Notes under the pieces: generated by a model | The model's database searches: none | Seen by the model: the letters and a program-made list of their open reading frames with translations, nothing else | What the model was told of the DNA's origin: nothing | In this document: positions 16,362 through 23,854 of the stretch, piece after piece | Layout of the letters: each line of letters opens with the position of its first letter | Position numbering within the stretch: position 1 is the first letter of the stretch | Position numbers and translations under genes: made by a program | Assembly: GCA_001802125.1 (NCBI GenBank) | Contig: MGZK01000024.1 | Coordinates: 16,023-61,763 of the forward strand | DNA length: 45,741 nucleotides | Source of the DNA: Geobacteraceae bacterium GWC2_55_20 | GTDB taxonomy: Bacteria > Desulfobacterota > Desulfuromonadia > Geobacterales > Pseudopelobacteraceae | Direction: 5' to 3'

Positions 16362-17210
16362 ATGTGTGATCACACCAACAAGAATATCTACCTCCCCTAC
16401 CTGGCCACGGTCGAGGAAGTCATCGACGAAACCCCCGACGTCCGTACCCTTAAACTGGTGTTCCAGGACGAACAGGTCCGGGACAGCTTCAACTTCCGGG
16501 CCGGGCAGTTTGCCGAATACTCGGCCTTCGGGGCCGGTGAATCGACTTTTTGCATCGCATCTGCTCCCACCAGGAAAGGGTACATCGAATGCTGCTTCCG
16601 CTCTGTCGGCCGGGTCACGGAAGAGCTGCGCCGGTTGGAGGTGGGGGACAGCATCGGAGTCAGAGGTCCCTACGGCAACTCCTTTCCAATCGAACAGTTC
16701 GAAGGCAAAAACCTGGTCTTCGTGGCCGGCGGCATCGCGCTGCCACCGTTACGCACGCTGATCTGGAACTGTCTCGACCTGCGGGAGAAGTTCGGTGAAA
16801 TCACCATCGTTTACGGCGCCAGGACCGAATCCGACCTGGTCTACAAGCGCGAGCTTAAGGAGTGGGAGGAGCGAGGAGACGTGCGTCTGGTCAAGACCGT
16901 CGATCCGGGCGGCAACAGTTCCGAATGGGATGGTAGAGTTGGTTTCGTGCCGACCATTCTTGAGGAAGCCGCGCCCGGTGCCGAAAACACGATCGCGCTG
17001 GTCTGCGGTCCGCCGATCATGATCAAGTTCACGTTGCCGGTGCTGGAGAAACTGGGCTTTACCGATGAGCAGGTCTACACCACGCTGGAGAACCGCATGA
17101 AATGTGGTCTGGGCAAGTGCGGCCGCTGCAATGTGGGCAACGTCTACGTCTGCAAGGACGGCCCGGTGTTTACCGCGAAACAGGTCAAGGCGATGCCGAT
17201 GGAATTCTAG
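16362..17210 (+). CDS. FAD/NAD(P)-binding oxidoreductase, FlxA-like
   Basis: This 282-residue protein has the ferredoxin-reductase fold of the HydG/AsrB/PyrK group. The FAD part covers residues 1-110 (FCIASAP in place of the RxYS motif, then VGDSIGVRGPYGNSFP). The NAD part covers 115-235 (LVFVAGGIALPPLRTLI, ITIVYGARTESDLVYK, ALVCGPPIMIKF). A C-terminal [2Fe-2S] motif C-x4-C-x2-C-x7-C (MKCGLGKCGRC...) follows. In Flx complexes this subunit oxidises NAD(P)H and feeds HdrABC; here it is the last gene of the operon. ATG 16362 has AAAGG 9 bases upstream, at the edge of MITE-like copy 2. Sequence alone does not tell NADH from NADPH. Confidence 0.87.
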   Translation: MCDHTNKNIYLPYLATVEEVIDETPDVRTLKLVFQDEQVRDSFNFRAGQFAEYSAFGAGESTFCIASAPTRKGYIECCFRSVGRVTEELRRLEVGDSIGVRGPYGNSFPIEQFEGKNLVFVAGGIALPPLRTLIWNCLDLREKFGEITIVYGARTESDLVYKRELKEWEERGDVRLVKTVDPGGNSSEWDGRVGFVPTILEEAAPGAENTIALVCGPPIMIKFTLPVLEKLGFTDEQVYTTLENRMKCGLGKCGRCNVGNVYVCKDGPVFTAKQVKAMPMEF

Positions 17211-17236
17211 CCGGAGAGAGTTGACGACAGTATACG

Positions 17237-17266
17237 AAAAGGCGGCCGATTGGACGCCTTTTTTTT
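17237..17266 (+). terminator. Rho-independent terminator of the hdr-flx operon
   Basis: AAAGGCG (17238-17244) pairs with CGCCTTT (17255-17261), followed by further T to 17266. It lies 27 bases after the last flx stop. The opposite strand has only a short T run, so it may also weakly serve the convergent gene at 17291. Confidence 0.85.
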
Positions 17267-17290
17267 AAAGCGGATGTTCTCTGTTGAAAA

Positions 17291-17776
17291 CTACTTTTGA
17301 CCCAGAGCCTCTTCGATCCTTTTCAGGTCGAACCCTTCAATAATTCTGCCGTTGATCATGAAAGTAGGGGTGGAATCGATCTTGTGCCTCTTGGCGATTT
17401 CCAGCTGCTCCTCCTGGAGCTTGATCCCCCTGTGTGTGATTCTTTCAAATTTACCGATGCTGTCCATTCTGCCGGACATGACTTCCTGGTAGGCGCCGGC
17501 CCGGTCCGGCTGGGAAAGTATGTACTGAACCTTTTCTTTTGCCTTCAGATGACGCGGCAGAGGGAAAAAGAATACGTGCCTCGTGACATCCCGGCGGCTT
17601 TCGAAGTATTTGGATGCCTTCCGGCAGAACGGGCAATCCGGGTCGGTGAATTCGATCACGGTTTTGGGACCGTTGCCGATGGTGATTGATTTGCCCAGGT
17701 CCAGATCGGCCGCGCCGGCCGGCGCCTGAACAAAAATAACCACTGCTAGAATCATTAAAATTACTGCTGTCCTCAT
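17291..17776 (-). CDS. Periplasmic thioredoxin-fold protein, DsbA/DsbC-like
   Basis: This 161-residue secreted protein has a signal peptide at residues 1-22 (cleavage near AGA-AD). The redox motif is CPFC (C48-C51) in IEFTDPDCPFCRKA, and the cis-Pro loop is DSTPTFMINGR near 134. This matches the catalytic domain of DsbC/DsbG-type disulfide isomerases, but the N-terminal dimerisation domain of about 60 residues is absent, so it is likelier to be a monomeric thiol oxidoreductase. GGAG lies 8 bases before the ATG. It sits 40 bases after the REC-kinase gene and is probably the last gene of the GntR-selA-ispD operon. Substrates are unknown; c-type cytochrome or other periplasmic thiols are plausible. 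Confidence 0.82.
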   Translation of the reverse strand: MRTAVILMILAVVIFVQAPAGAADLDLGKSITIGNGPKTVIEFTDPDCPFCRKASKYFESRRDVTRHVFFFPLPRHLKAKEKVQYILSQPDRAGAYQEVMSGRMDSIGKFERITHRGIKLQEEQLEIAKRHKIDSTPTFMINGRIIEGFDLKRIEEALGQK

Positions 17777-17816
17777 TTATCCGACTCCAGATGTATGTTA
17801 TTAAGTGGCATTTTGT

Positions 17817-18980
17817 TCAGTTGGCGCATGGCAGCAGCATGGTAAATTCGCTGCCCTGTCCGGCGACGCTTTCCGCCCAGATCAATCCTCTGAAACTGTC
17901 CACGGCCAGTTTGCAGAACGCCAGGCCCAGTCCGGCTCCGCCCCGTTCCCTGCCGGAAGTGCTGCTCGATTGGGTAAAACGGTCAAAGATGCATTTCAGT
18001 TCATTTGAAGGGATGCCCTCGCCGGTGTCGCGGACACTGAGAACAACAAAACAGCCCGCTTCGGAAAAGTTTTCCGGTGCTGAAACATATTCGGGAATAT
18101 TTATGGATTTTGTTCCAGGCGCTTTGATGCGGCGGCACGAGACCGTTATTTCACCTTCTTCGGGTGTAAATTTCAGCGAATTGCCGATCAGGTTACCCAG
18201 GATCCTGATCAGCGCGTTAGGGTCCGCTGACACGTCGGAGGTCCCCTCTTCTATGTTTAGTGAGAGAGTGATGCCGTCACGTTCGGCCGCGCGTGCAAGC
18301 TGGCCGACCACTTTACGGCAGATCTCCGCCAGACTGCATGGCCGGATGTTCAAATGCATCCTGCCCGCTTCGAAGCGTCTTATGTCAAGCAGGTTGTCGA
18401 TCATCGTGACTACTTCATTGCAGCTGTCGATGGCCGACTGGAGATATTCGATCTGTTCGTCGTTGACCGGACCCAGTCTCCCTTCCCGCATGATGTCAAT
18501 CGAGCCGATCACCGCGGCCATTGGATTCTTCATGTCGTGCGACAGCATCAGGAAAAAATCGTCCTTTTCCTGCTCCAGCCGGATCTTGTCGAGCACCGCC
18601 AGACGATGAGCCAGTGCCCGTTCAACCCGCATTAGCATGTCATCCAGAACAAACGGCTTGCTGATATAATCTTCGGCGCCTATTTTCATGCACTCCACGG
18701 CCAGCTCCTCGCTGCCGTGCCCGCTCATCATTATTACCGCTATGTCGCGCCCGGTGGATTTCGTCCGTTTCAGAACTTCGACTCCGTCAATACCAGGCAT
18801 CCGTATGTCAAGCAGCATCAGGTTGTATTCACTGTCGTCCTGCAGTATGGCCAGTGCTTTTTCTCCGTCACCGGCCCATGAAGTGCAATATCCGGATCCT
18901 TCCAGCGCAAGCTTCAGTGCGAAGGCAATATCTGGCTCATCCTCAACTATCAAAACCTTTTCAGGTGATTTTTGAATCAT
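17817..18980 (-). CDS. Response regulator-histidine kinase fusion (REC-HisKA-HATPase)
   Basis: This 387-residue soluble protein has a receiver domain at 1-120 (acidic pocket EDE 13-15, Asp58 in LLDIRMPG, Lys108 in ISKPF). A kinase follows with His148 in MLSHDMKNPM, N box GNLIGNSLKF, DTGEGIP and GGAGLGLAF. There is no membrane segment or PAS domain, so input must come through phosphorylation of Asp58 by another kinase, or from the receiver itself. The reversed order (REC before HK) marks it as an intermediate in a phosphorelay. It starts 2 bases after the ispD stop in the GntR-selA-ispD operon. The sensor upstream and the final target are not in the window. Confidence 0.9.
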   Translation of the reverse strand: MIQKSPEKVLIVEDEPDIAFALKLALEGSGYCTSWAGDGEKALAILQDDSEYNLMLLDIRMPGIDGVEVLKRTKSTGRDIAVIMMSGHGSEELAVECMKIGAEDYISKPFVLDDMLMRVERALAHRLAVLDKIRLEQEKDDFFLMLSHDMKNPMAAVIGSIDIMREGRLGPVNDEQIEYLQSAIDSCNEVVTMIDNLLDIRRFEAGRMHLNIRPCSLAEICRKVVGQLARAAERDGITLSLNIEEGTSDVSADPNALIRILGNLIGNSLKFTPEEGEITVSCRRIKAPGTKSINIPEYVSAPENFSEAGCFVVLSVRDTGEGIPSNELKCIFDRFTQSSSTSGRERGGAGLGLAFCKLAVDSFRGLIWAESVAGQGSEFTMLLPCAN

Positions 18981-18982
18981 CG

Positions 18983-19696
18983 CTACTGCTCCTTTTCAGT
19001 GCCGGCCAGAAATGCTTCTGCCAGAATCAGGTCTTCCGGCGTAGTAATCTTTATATTACGGTAGTCCCCGCGTACAATGCCGATTTTACCGCCATTGCGT
19101 TCTATCAGGGAAGCGTCATCGGTGCCGGTGAATCCGGCCGCTTCGGCCGACAAATGGGCAGCATGAATGATGCCAAAACGGAATGATTGCGGAGTCTGCG
19201 CCTGCCAGAGCGTGTCACGGGGAGGGGTGTCAACCACTATTCCGTTTGACACCACCTTGATGGTGTCCTTGGCCGGGACCGCGGCCAGTGCTCCATCCAT
19301 GATTCTCGCAACGGAAATCGATTCGCTCAGAATTGCTTCCGTCACCAGCGGTCTTACGCCGTCGTGGATCAGAATCACATCGTCATCGTCCGCTATATCG
19401 CGTATCGCGTTCAACCCGTTCATTACCGAATTCTGCCGTTCCTTGCCGCCCGGTATGATGGCCGCCACCTTTTTGAAGCCGCAGGCTTCAACCACATGTT
19501 CCCGGCAATATGGGATCTCTTCGGCGGGAATTACAAGATAGATCGAATCTATCAGCGGAGATCGTTCAAAGACCGAGATGGTGCGGGCAACTATCGGCAA
19601 TCCGTCCAACAGCAGGTACTGCTTGTTGACGGAAGCGCCCATGCGCTTGCCCATACCCGCCGCGGGAATCAGCGCGATTGATTTGAAAAACGTCAT
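18983..19696 (-). CDS. ispD: 2-C-methyl-D-erythritol 4-phosphate cytidylyltransferase
   Basis: It transfers CMP from CTP to methylerythritol phosphate in the non-mevalonate isoprenoid pathway. It has 237 residues, the usual length. The CTP-binding N-terminus reads [23 protein letters not shown], with the conserved Lys18/Arg19 and Lys25. [22 protein letters not shown] and GTDDASLIE are the other family blocks. In many bacteria ispD is next to or fused with ispF; no ispF is seen here. It lies 3 bases after selA and 2 bases before the REC-kinase, so it is co-transcribed. Confidence 0.95.
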   Translation of the reverse strand: MTFFKSIALIPAAGMGKRMGASVNKQYLLLDGLPIVARTISVFERSPLIDSIYLVIPAEEIPYCREHVVEACGFKKVAAIIPGGKERQNSVMNGLNAIRDIADDDDVILIHDGVRPLVTEAILSESISVARIMDGALAAVPAKDTIKVVSNGIVVDTPPRDTLWQAQTPQSFRFGIIHAAHLSAEAAGFTGTDDASLIERNGGKIGIVRGDYRNIKITTPEDLILAEAFLAGTEKEQ

Positions 19697-19699
19697 TAA

Positions 19700-21142
19700 T
19701 TATTTCTCCGTAAGTATGTTAGCAGATTCCAGAAGAGAAGCAAGCAGCGCAGGAAAATCTTTTTCGGGGACAGTGCGGACATCGATCAGGAAACGATCCC
19801 GATGGACACGGCCGACAACAGGGGTGACGGTATGGCGCAGGGTCGCTTCAATCCGGCTGGGTGTTGCGCCGGCAATACTGAATCCCACCAGTGTGGTCGG
19901 CAGTTGCAGGAGCGGGAAAGAACCTCCTCCGGCGCTTGATTCGCCCGGATGCCGTTCCAGGGTTACGTTCTCCGGCAATTGCCCGCGCAGATAGCGCATC
20001 AGTCGGCCGGCGCGATCGGAGAGTTCTTTGGGGGACATGGTCAGCATTCGCAGCGTGGGGATTTCCGCCATTGCCTGCCGTTCATCACGATAGAGCCGCA
20101 GGGTGGCTTCGAGCGAGGCCAGGCTGAGCTTGTCCATGCGTAGCGCCCGTAACAACGGGTGTTTCTTCATCGGTTCAATCAGCTCTTTTTTCCCGACGAT
20201 GATTCCGGCCTGGGGCCCGCCCAACAGCTTGTCGCCACTGAAGGTTACCACGTCTGCTCCGGCCTCCAGATTGCGCCGGATCGTCGGTTCTCCCTTGATG
20301 CCGTAAGGGGCAAGATCAACAAGGCATCCACTGCCGGCATCCAGCATCACCGGGATTCCTCTCTCGTGCCCCAGGGCGGACAGCTCTTCCAGCGTGGTTT
20401 CCGCGGTGAACCCGACAATGGCGAAGTTGCTGGTATGCACTTTCAGAAGCAGAGAGGTCGCATCGGTTATGGCCTCCAGATAGTCGCGGATATGGGTGCG
20501 GTTGGTGCATCCGGCCTCAACCAGCCTGGCCCCGCTCTGGCACATGACGTCCGGAATGCGGAACGAGCCGCCGATCTCCACCAGCTCGCCGCGGGAGACA
20601 ATCACTTCCCTCCCCGTGGCCAGCGATGAAAGTGCCAGAATTACAGCGGCGGCATTGTTGTTGACCACCAGCGCCGCTTCGCTGCCGGTCAGTTCGCACA
20701 GCAATCCTTCCACGTGGCTATAGCGGGAGCCGCGTTCGCCGGTGGCCAGATCGAGCTCCAGGTTGGAATATCCGGCCGAAACGGTCTGGATGGCCTCTTC
20801 AGCCGCATCGGCAAGCGGTGAACGTCCCAGGTTGGTATGCACCACAACCCCGCTGCCGTTGATTACCTTGCGCAGGCTGGGGGCAGTCCGTGAGCGGAGT
20901 TCGGAGCCGATCATGCCAATAATCTCGCTGTTGTCAGGCAGATCTGTCCGTGCGCCGTTTTTTACCGAGTCACGCAGACGGTCGAGGATCTGGCGTACCA
21001 CAAGCAGGACTTCCGGTCGCGGGTATTGTCCAAGCAACGGCCGTACCTGTGGCCATTCAAGAACACGGTCAACCTTGGGTATGTTTTTAAGCATATTCTG
21101 TTTGATCACGGTTACATTCACTTCCGTTATTTCACTAGACAT
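19700..21142 (-). CDS. selA: L-seryl-tRNA(Sec) selenium transferase
   Basis: It is a PLP enzyme that converts Ser-tRNA(Sec) to Sec-tRNA(Sec) with selenophosphate. It has 480 residues, near the usual 460-470. The N-terminal tRNA-binding part includes the block PKVDRVL; VVVHTNLGRSPL and NNNAAAVILALSSLA follow, and the PLP lysine is Lys305 in TFSGDKLLGGPQAG. ATG 21142 overlaps the GntR stop by 8 bases, which suggests coupling. selA implies the organism decodes UGA as selenocysteine; selB, selC and selD are not in this window. Confidence 0.96.
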   Translation of the reverse strand: MSSEITEVNVTVIKQNMLKNIPKVDRVLEWPQVRPLLGQYPRPEVLLVVRQILDRLRDSVKNGARTDLPDNSEIIGMIGSELRSRTAPSLRKVINGSGVVVHTNLGRSPLADAAEEAIQTVSAGYSNLELDLATGERGSRYSHVEGLLCELTGSEAALVVNNNAAAVILALSSLATGREVIVSRGELVEIGGSFRIPDVMCQSGARLVEAGCTNRTHIRDYLEAITDATSLLLKVHTSNFAIVGFTAETTLEELSALGHERGIPVMLDAGSGCLVDLAPYGIKGEPTIRRNLEAGADVVTFSGDKLLGGPQAGIIVGKKELIEPMKKHPLLRALRMDKLSLASLEATLRLYRDERQAMAEIPTLRMLTMSPKELSDRAGRLMRYLRGQLPENVTLERHPGESSAGGGSFPLLQLPTTLVGFSIAGATPSRIEATLRHTVTPVVGRVHRDRFLIDVRTVPEKDFPALLASLLESANILTEK

Positions 21143-21818
21143 CCAGTTGTGATCCGATTGATACCGGGATCGCCGCTCCCATCAGAACCTGCCCGCCATA
21201 TTCGGCATTCTTGCGAACCAGGTCCTCGGCCGTGTCCGCGTCTCTCTTGCGGAAAGCTTCGATAATCTTTTGATGTTCCTGAACCGAGATTTCCATTCTG
21301 CCCGGAAGACTGAGCGACATGAATCGAAGGCGCTGGAATCTTGTCACCAGTCCCGCGATAAGTTCGCGGAGTTTTTCATTGTCGGCTGCTTTTATGAAAA
21401 GGTCATGGAAGTCGCTGTGAACCTTGAAGAAATGTTTGACGTCGTTATGCCTGGCCAGTTCCGCCAGCTTGTCATTGATCGCTTCTAGGCGGTCCAGGTC
21501 TTTCTTGCTCAGCTTCAGGCAGGCCCGCCGCGCGGCATAGCCCTCCATGATGCTCTTAATGGCATAAAACTCTTCAACATCCTTCTGGCTGAATTCGCTG
21601 ACCACGGCGCCACGGCGCGGAATCACGGTCAGGTACCCTTCTGCCTCCAGCTGGCGGAATGCTTCGCGGATCGGGGTGCGGCTGATGCCGTACTGTTCGG
21701 CCAGTTCCGGTTCGGATACTTTGCTGCCAGCCTTGAGTCGTCCTGAAATTATGGCGTCGCGGATATGTTCAAGGATTTTTTCACGAAGTGTCAGGTGTTT
21801 TTCCATTGGCTTTTTCAT
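21135..21818 (-). CDS. GntR-family (FadR/FCD type) transcriptional regulator
   Basis: This 227-residue regulator (from ATG 21818) has an N-terminal winged helix at about residues 5-70 (LREKILEHIRDAIISGRLKAGSKVSEPELAEQYGISRTPIREAFRQLEAEGYL) and a helical FCD ligand domain at about 80-215. Metal-ligand-type residues are visible (the FHDLFIKAADN and QEHQKIIEAF segments). The frame is open upstream to 21878, but that stretch covers the promoter and a GTATAC operator-like palindrome, so I prefer ATG 21818, with GGAG 11 bases upstream; the ATG at 21806 is an alternative. It heads the operon with selA, ispD and the REC-kinase. The ligand is unknown, probably a small carboxylate as for other FCD proteins. 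Confidence 0.88.
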   Translation of the reverse strand: MKKPMEKHLTLREKILEHIRDAIISGRLKAGSKVSEPELAEQYGISRTPIREAFRQLEAEGYLTVIPRRGAVVSEFSQKDVEEFYAIKSIMEGYAARRACLKLSKKDLDRLEAINDKLAELARHNDVKHFFKVHSDFHDLFIKAADNEKLRELIAGLVTRFQRLRFMSLSLPGRMEISVQEHQKIIEAFRKRDADTAEDLVRKNAEYGGQVLMGAAIPVSIGSQLDV

Positions 21819-21850
21819 AATAGGTATGACTCCGGGGGCTTTTTTGCAAC

Positions 21851-21878
21851 ATTGTATACAGTATGCAGTATTTGTCAA
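21851..21878 (-). promoter_or_regulatory. Sigma-70 promoter of the GntR-selA-ispD operon with overlapping operator-like palindrome
   Basis: On the minus strand TTGACA (21878-21873) and TACAAT (21856-21851) are 16 bases apart, six and five of six matches. The -10 box overlaps CATACTGTATACAATG, whose GTATAC core resembles sites bound by GntR/FCD proteins. This suggests negative autoregulation by the first gene. Confidence 0.65.
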
Positions 21879-21909
21879 TCTTAACTATGTGTATTAGCAG
21901 TTTTATTTA

Positions 21910-21937
21910 TTGAATTGTCGGGCTCAATTTATATAAA
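21910..21937 (+). promoter_or_regulatory. Sigma-70-like promoter for the potassium channel operon
   Basis: TTGAAT (21910-21915) and TATAAA (21932-21937) are 16 bases apart. It is divergent from the GntR promoter, with about 30 bases between the two -35 boxes. Confidence 0.5.
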
Positions 21938-22015
21938 ACCGTCTGGATTGTATCAGCAGCAAAGATAAGAAAGCCGCTTGTGTTTTGGAGCCCTTGCAGG
22001 TAATCTGACCAACTT

Positions 22016-23059
22016 ATGGATCCTGTGCGTCATCTGAAAATATCGATTTTTGTCCTGCTGATGCTGGTTTCGGTTGGGACCAGCGGTTTCATGCTCATTG
22101 AGAGCTGGCGTTTTCTCGACGCGCTTTACATGACGGTTATTACATTGGGAACAGTCGGATTCAAAGAGATCCACGACCTGTCCGATAACGGCAAGATCTT
22201 CACGATGACGCTGATCGTGGTGGGTGTCAGCGTTCTTGGTTATATTGTCGGCAGTCTGGCCCAGATCATGTTCGAGGGGCAGATCCAGCGGATCATGGGG
22301 AGGAAAAGAGTGGAAAAGATGATCGAAGCGCTTCATGGCCATTATATTATCTGCGGTTTCGGCCGGATAGGCTCGCTGATCTGCAAGGAGTTCAAGTCCA
22401 ACAAGTTGCCGTTCGTAATTGTGGAGAAGAATGTGGATGCGATGGAAAAGCTCGATGAGGAGGGCTACCTCCACATGCGCGGGGATGCAACGCTGGATGA
22501 AACGTTGCTCAAGGCCGGCATCAAACGGGCCAAGGGGTTGATATCGGTGGTTACCTCGGATACGGAAAATGTCTATATAACCCTGACCGCCCGGGGGCTG
22601 AACCCGGATCTTTACATTCTGGCCCGCTCCGGTGAAGAGGGCTCCGATATCAAGCTCAAGCGCGCCGGCGCAAACAAGGTCGTCTCGCCCTACATCATCG
22701 GCGGTAGCAGGATGGCGCAGTCGGTTTTGCGTCCCAACGTGGTGGATTTTATCGAGATTGCCACCGGCAGCGAACATATGGACCTGCAGATGGAGGAGAT
22801 CACCATTCCGGATCATTCCGCCTTTGCCGGCGAGACCCTGGTCAGTTCCGGTTTCCGCAAGGAGATCGGCGTAATTATCGTCGGTATCAAGAAGTCCCAC
22901 GGCAAAATGGTCTTCAATCCCCATTCCCAGGCTAAAATCGAGGGGGGCGATACGCTGATCGTGCTGGGAGAACCGCAATCCATTGCCAAACTCGAGGATC
23001 TGGTGGAACGTACCGCCACTGACTCGGTAATAAAAAAACATCGGAAAGAGCATCAATGA
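22016..23059 (+). CDS. Two-TM potassium channel with cytoplasmic RCK (TrkA-N/TrkA-C) domain
   Basis: This 347-residue MthK-like channel subunit has TM1 at about 8-28, a pore loop with filter TLGTVGFKE (43-51) and TM2 at about 62-88. The RCK domain has Rossmann motif IICGFGRIGS near 112-121 and acidic VEKN near 135, and a TrkA-C domain from about 260. The filter differs from canonical TVGYGD: Phe replaces Tyr, Lys replaces the second Gly, and Glu replaces Asp. Only one pore per chain is present, so tetramers are expected. It is the first gene of an operon; its stop overlaps the next start by 4 bases (ATGA). Confidence 0.9.
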   Translation: MDPVRHLKISIFVLLMLVSVGTSGFMLIESWRFLDALYMTVITLGTVGFKEIHDLSDNGKIFTMTLIVVGVSVLGYIVGSLAQIMFEGQIQRIMGRKRVEKMIEALHGHYIICGFGRIGSLICKEFKSNKLPFVIVEKNVDAMEKLDEEGYLHMRGDATLDETLLKAGIKRAKGLISVVTSDTENVYITLTARGLNPDLYILARSGEEGSDIKLKRAGANKVVSPYIIGGSRMAQSVLRPNVVDFIEIATGSEHMDLQMEEITIPDHSAFAGETLVSSGFRKEIGVIIVGIKKSHGKMVFNPHSQAKIEGGDTLIVLGEPQSIAKLEDLVERTATDSVIKKHRKEHQ

Positions 23060-23823
23060 AACAGACAATTCACGCCCATGTCCCCTATGCCCGTCTGGCC
23101 GAACACCTGGAATATGCGATCAAGCACCGTGTCAACCCAGAGGTTTTCCTGTCAGCCGATTCACTTGACACAATGGTCTGGGAAGAACTGGCCTGCCACG
23201 CCAGCGTGCTGCATGAAGCCGGTTTGGCGACAACCATCCATGCGCCGTTCATGGACTTAAACCCCGGGGCGATCGATTCGAGTATCCGCGAAGCTACCCG
23301 CAATCGCATCCGGCAGGTGATGCGCGCCGCGGAACTGCTCCGCCCCAGGGTGATCGTGGTTCATCCCGGTTACGATGATCTGCACTATGGCGACAACAGC
23401 CTGGCTTGGCTGAAGAACAGCATCGCGTTCTGGCGCGAATTCGTGCCTCGGGCCCGCGAACTGGGTACGATTCTGGCGGTGGAAAACATCTTTGAAAAGG
23501 AGCCTTCCACGATCAAGGCGCTGCTGGACGCCATTGACGACCCCTGTTTCCGTCACTGCTTTGACGTGGGGCACTGGAACATGTTCAAGACCGTTACCAT
23601 GGAGGAATGGTTCAGCGAGCTCGGTTCATATATTGCAGAGAGTCATATCCACGATAACAATGGCCGCAGCGACGAACATCTGCCGGTGGGCGAGGGGAGT
23701 ATCGATTTTGCCGGTTTCTTCCAGTTGCTTACCCGCTACGCGCCCGATGCGGTCTGGACCATAGAGGCCCACAGCACCGAGCGTCTGCAGCGCGCACTCT
23801 CCAATATCGAAAAATATGTCTGA
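23056..23823 (+). CDS. TIM-barrel sugar phosphate isomerase/epimerase family protein
   Basis: This 255-residue protein belongs to the AP-endonuclease-2-like (xylose isomerase-like) TIM-barrel superfamily. Metal-binding type residues appear in order: TIHAPF, VVHPGYDD, LAVENIFE, CFDVGHWNMF, ESHIHDNNGRSDEH and WTIEAHS. Together they provide the His/Glu/Asp set for a divalent metal site. DNNG...DEHLPVGEGSIDF is typical of the isomerase/epimerase branch and not of DNA repair endonuclease IV. The ATGA overlap with the channel gene and the galE gene 31 bases on suggest co-transcription. The substrate is unknown; a sugar or inositol derivative is likely. Confidence 0.8.
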   Translation: MKQTIHAHVPYARLAEHLEYAIKHRVNPEVFLSADSLDTMVWEELACHASVLHEAGLATTIHAPFMDLNPGAIDSSIREATRNRIRQVMRAAELLRPRVIVVHPGYDDLHYGDNSLAWLKNSIAFWREFVPRARELGTILAVENIFEKEPSTIKALLDAIDDPCFRHCFDVGHWNMFKTVTMEEWFSELGSYIAESHIHDNNGRSDEHLPVGEGSIDFAGFFQLLTRYAPDAVWTIEAHSTERLQRALSNIEKYV

Positions 23824-23854
23824 ATTAATAAATCATTCAAGTTCAGGGAGATAG

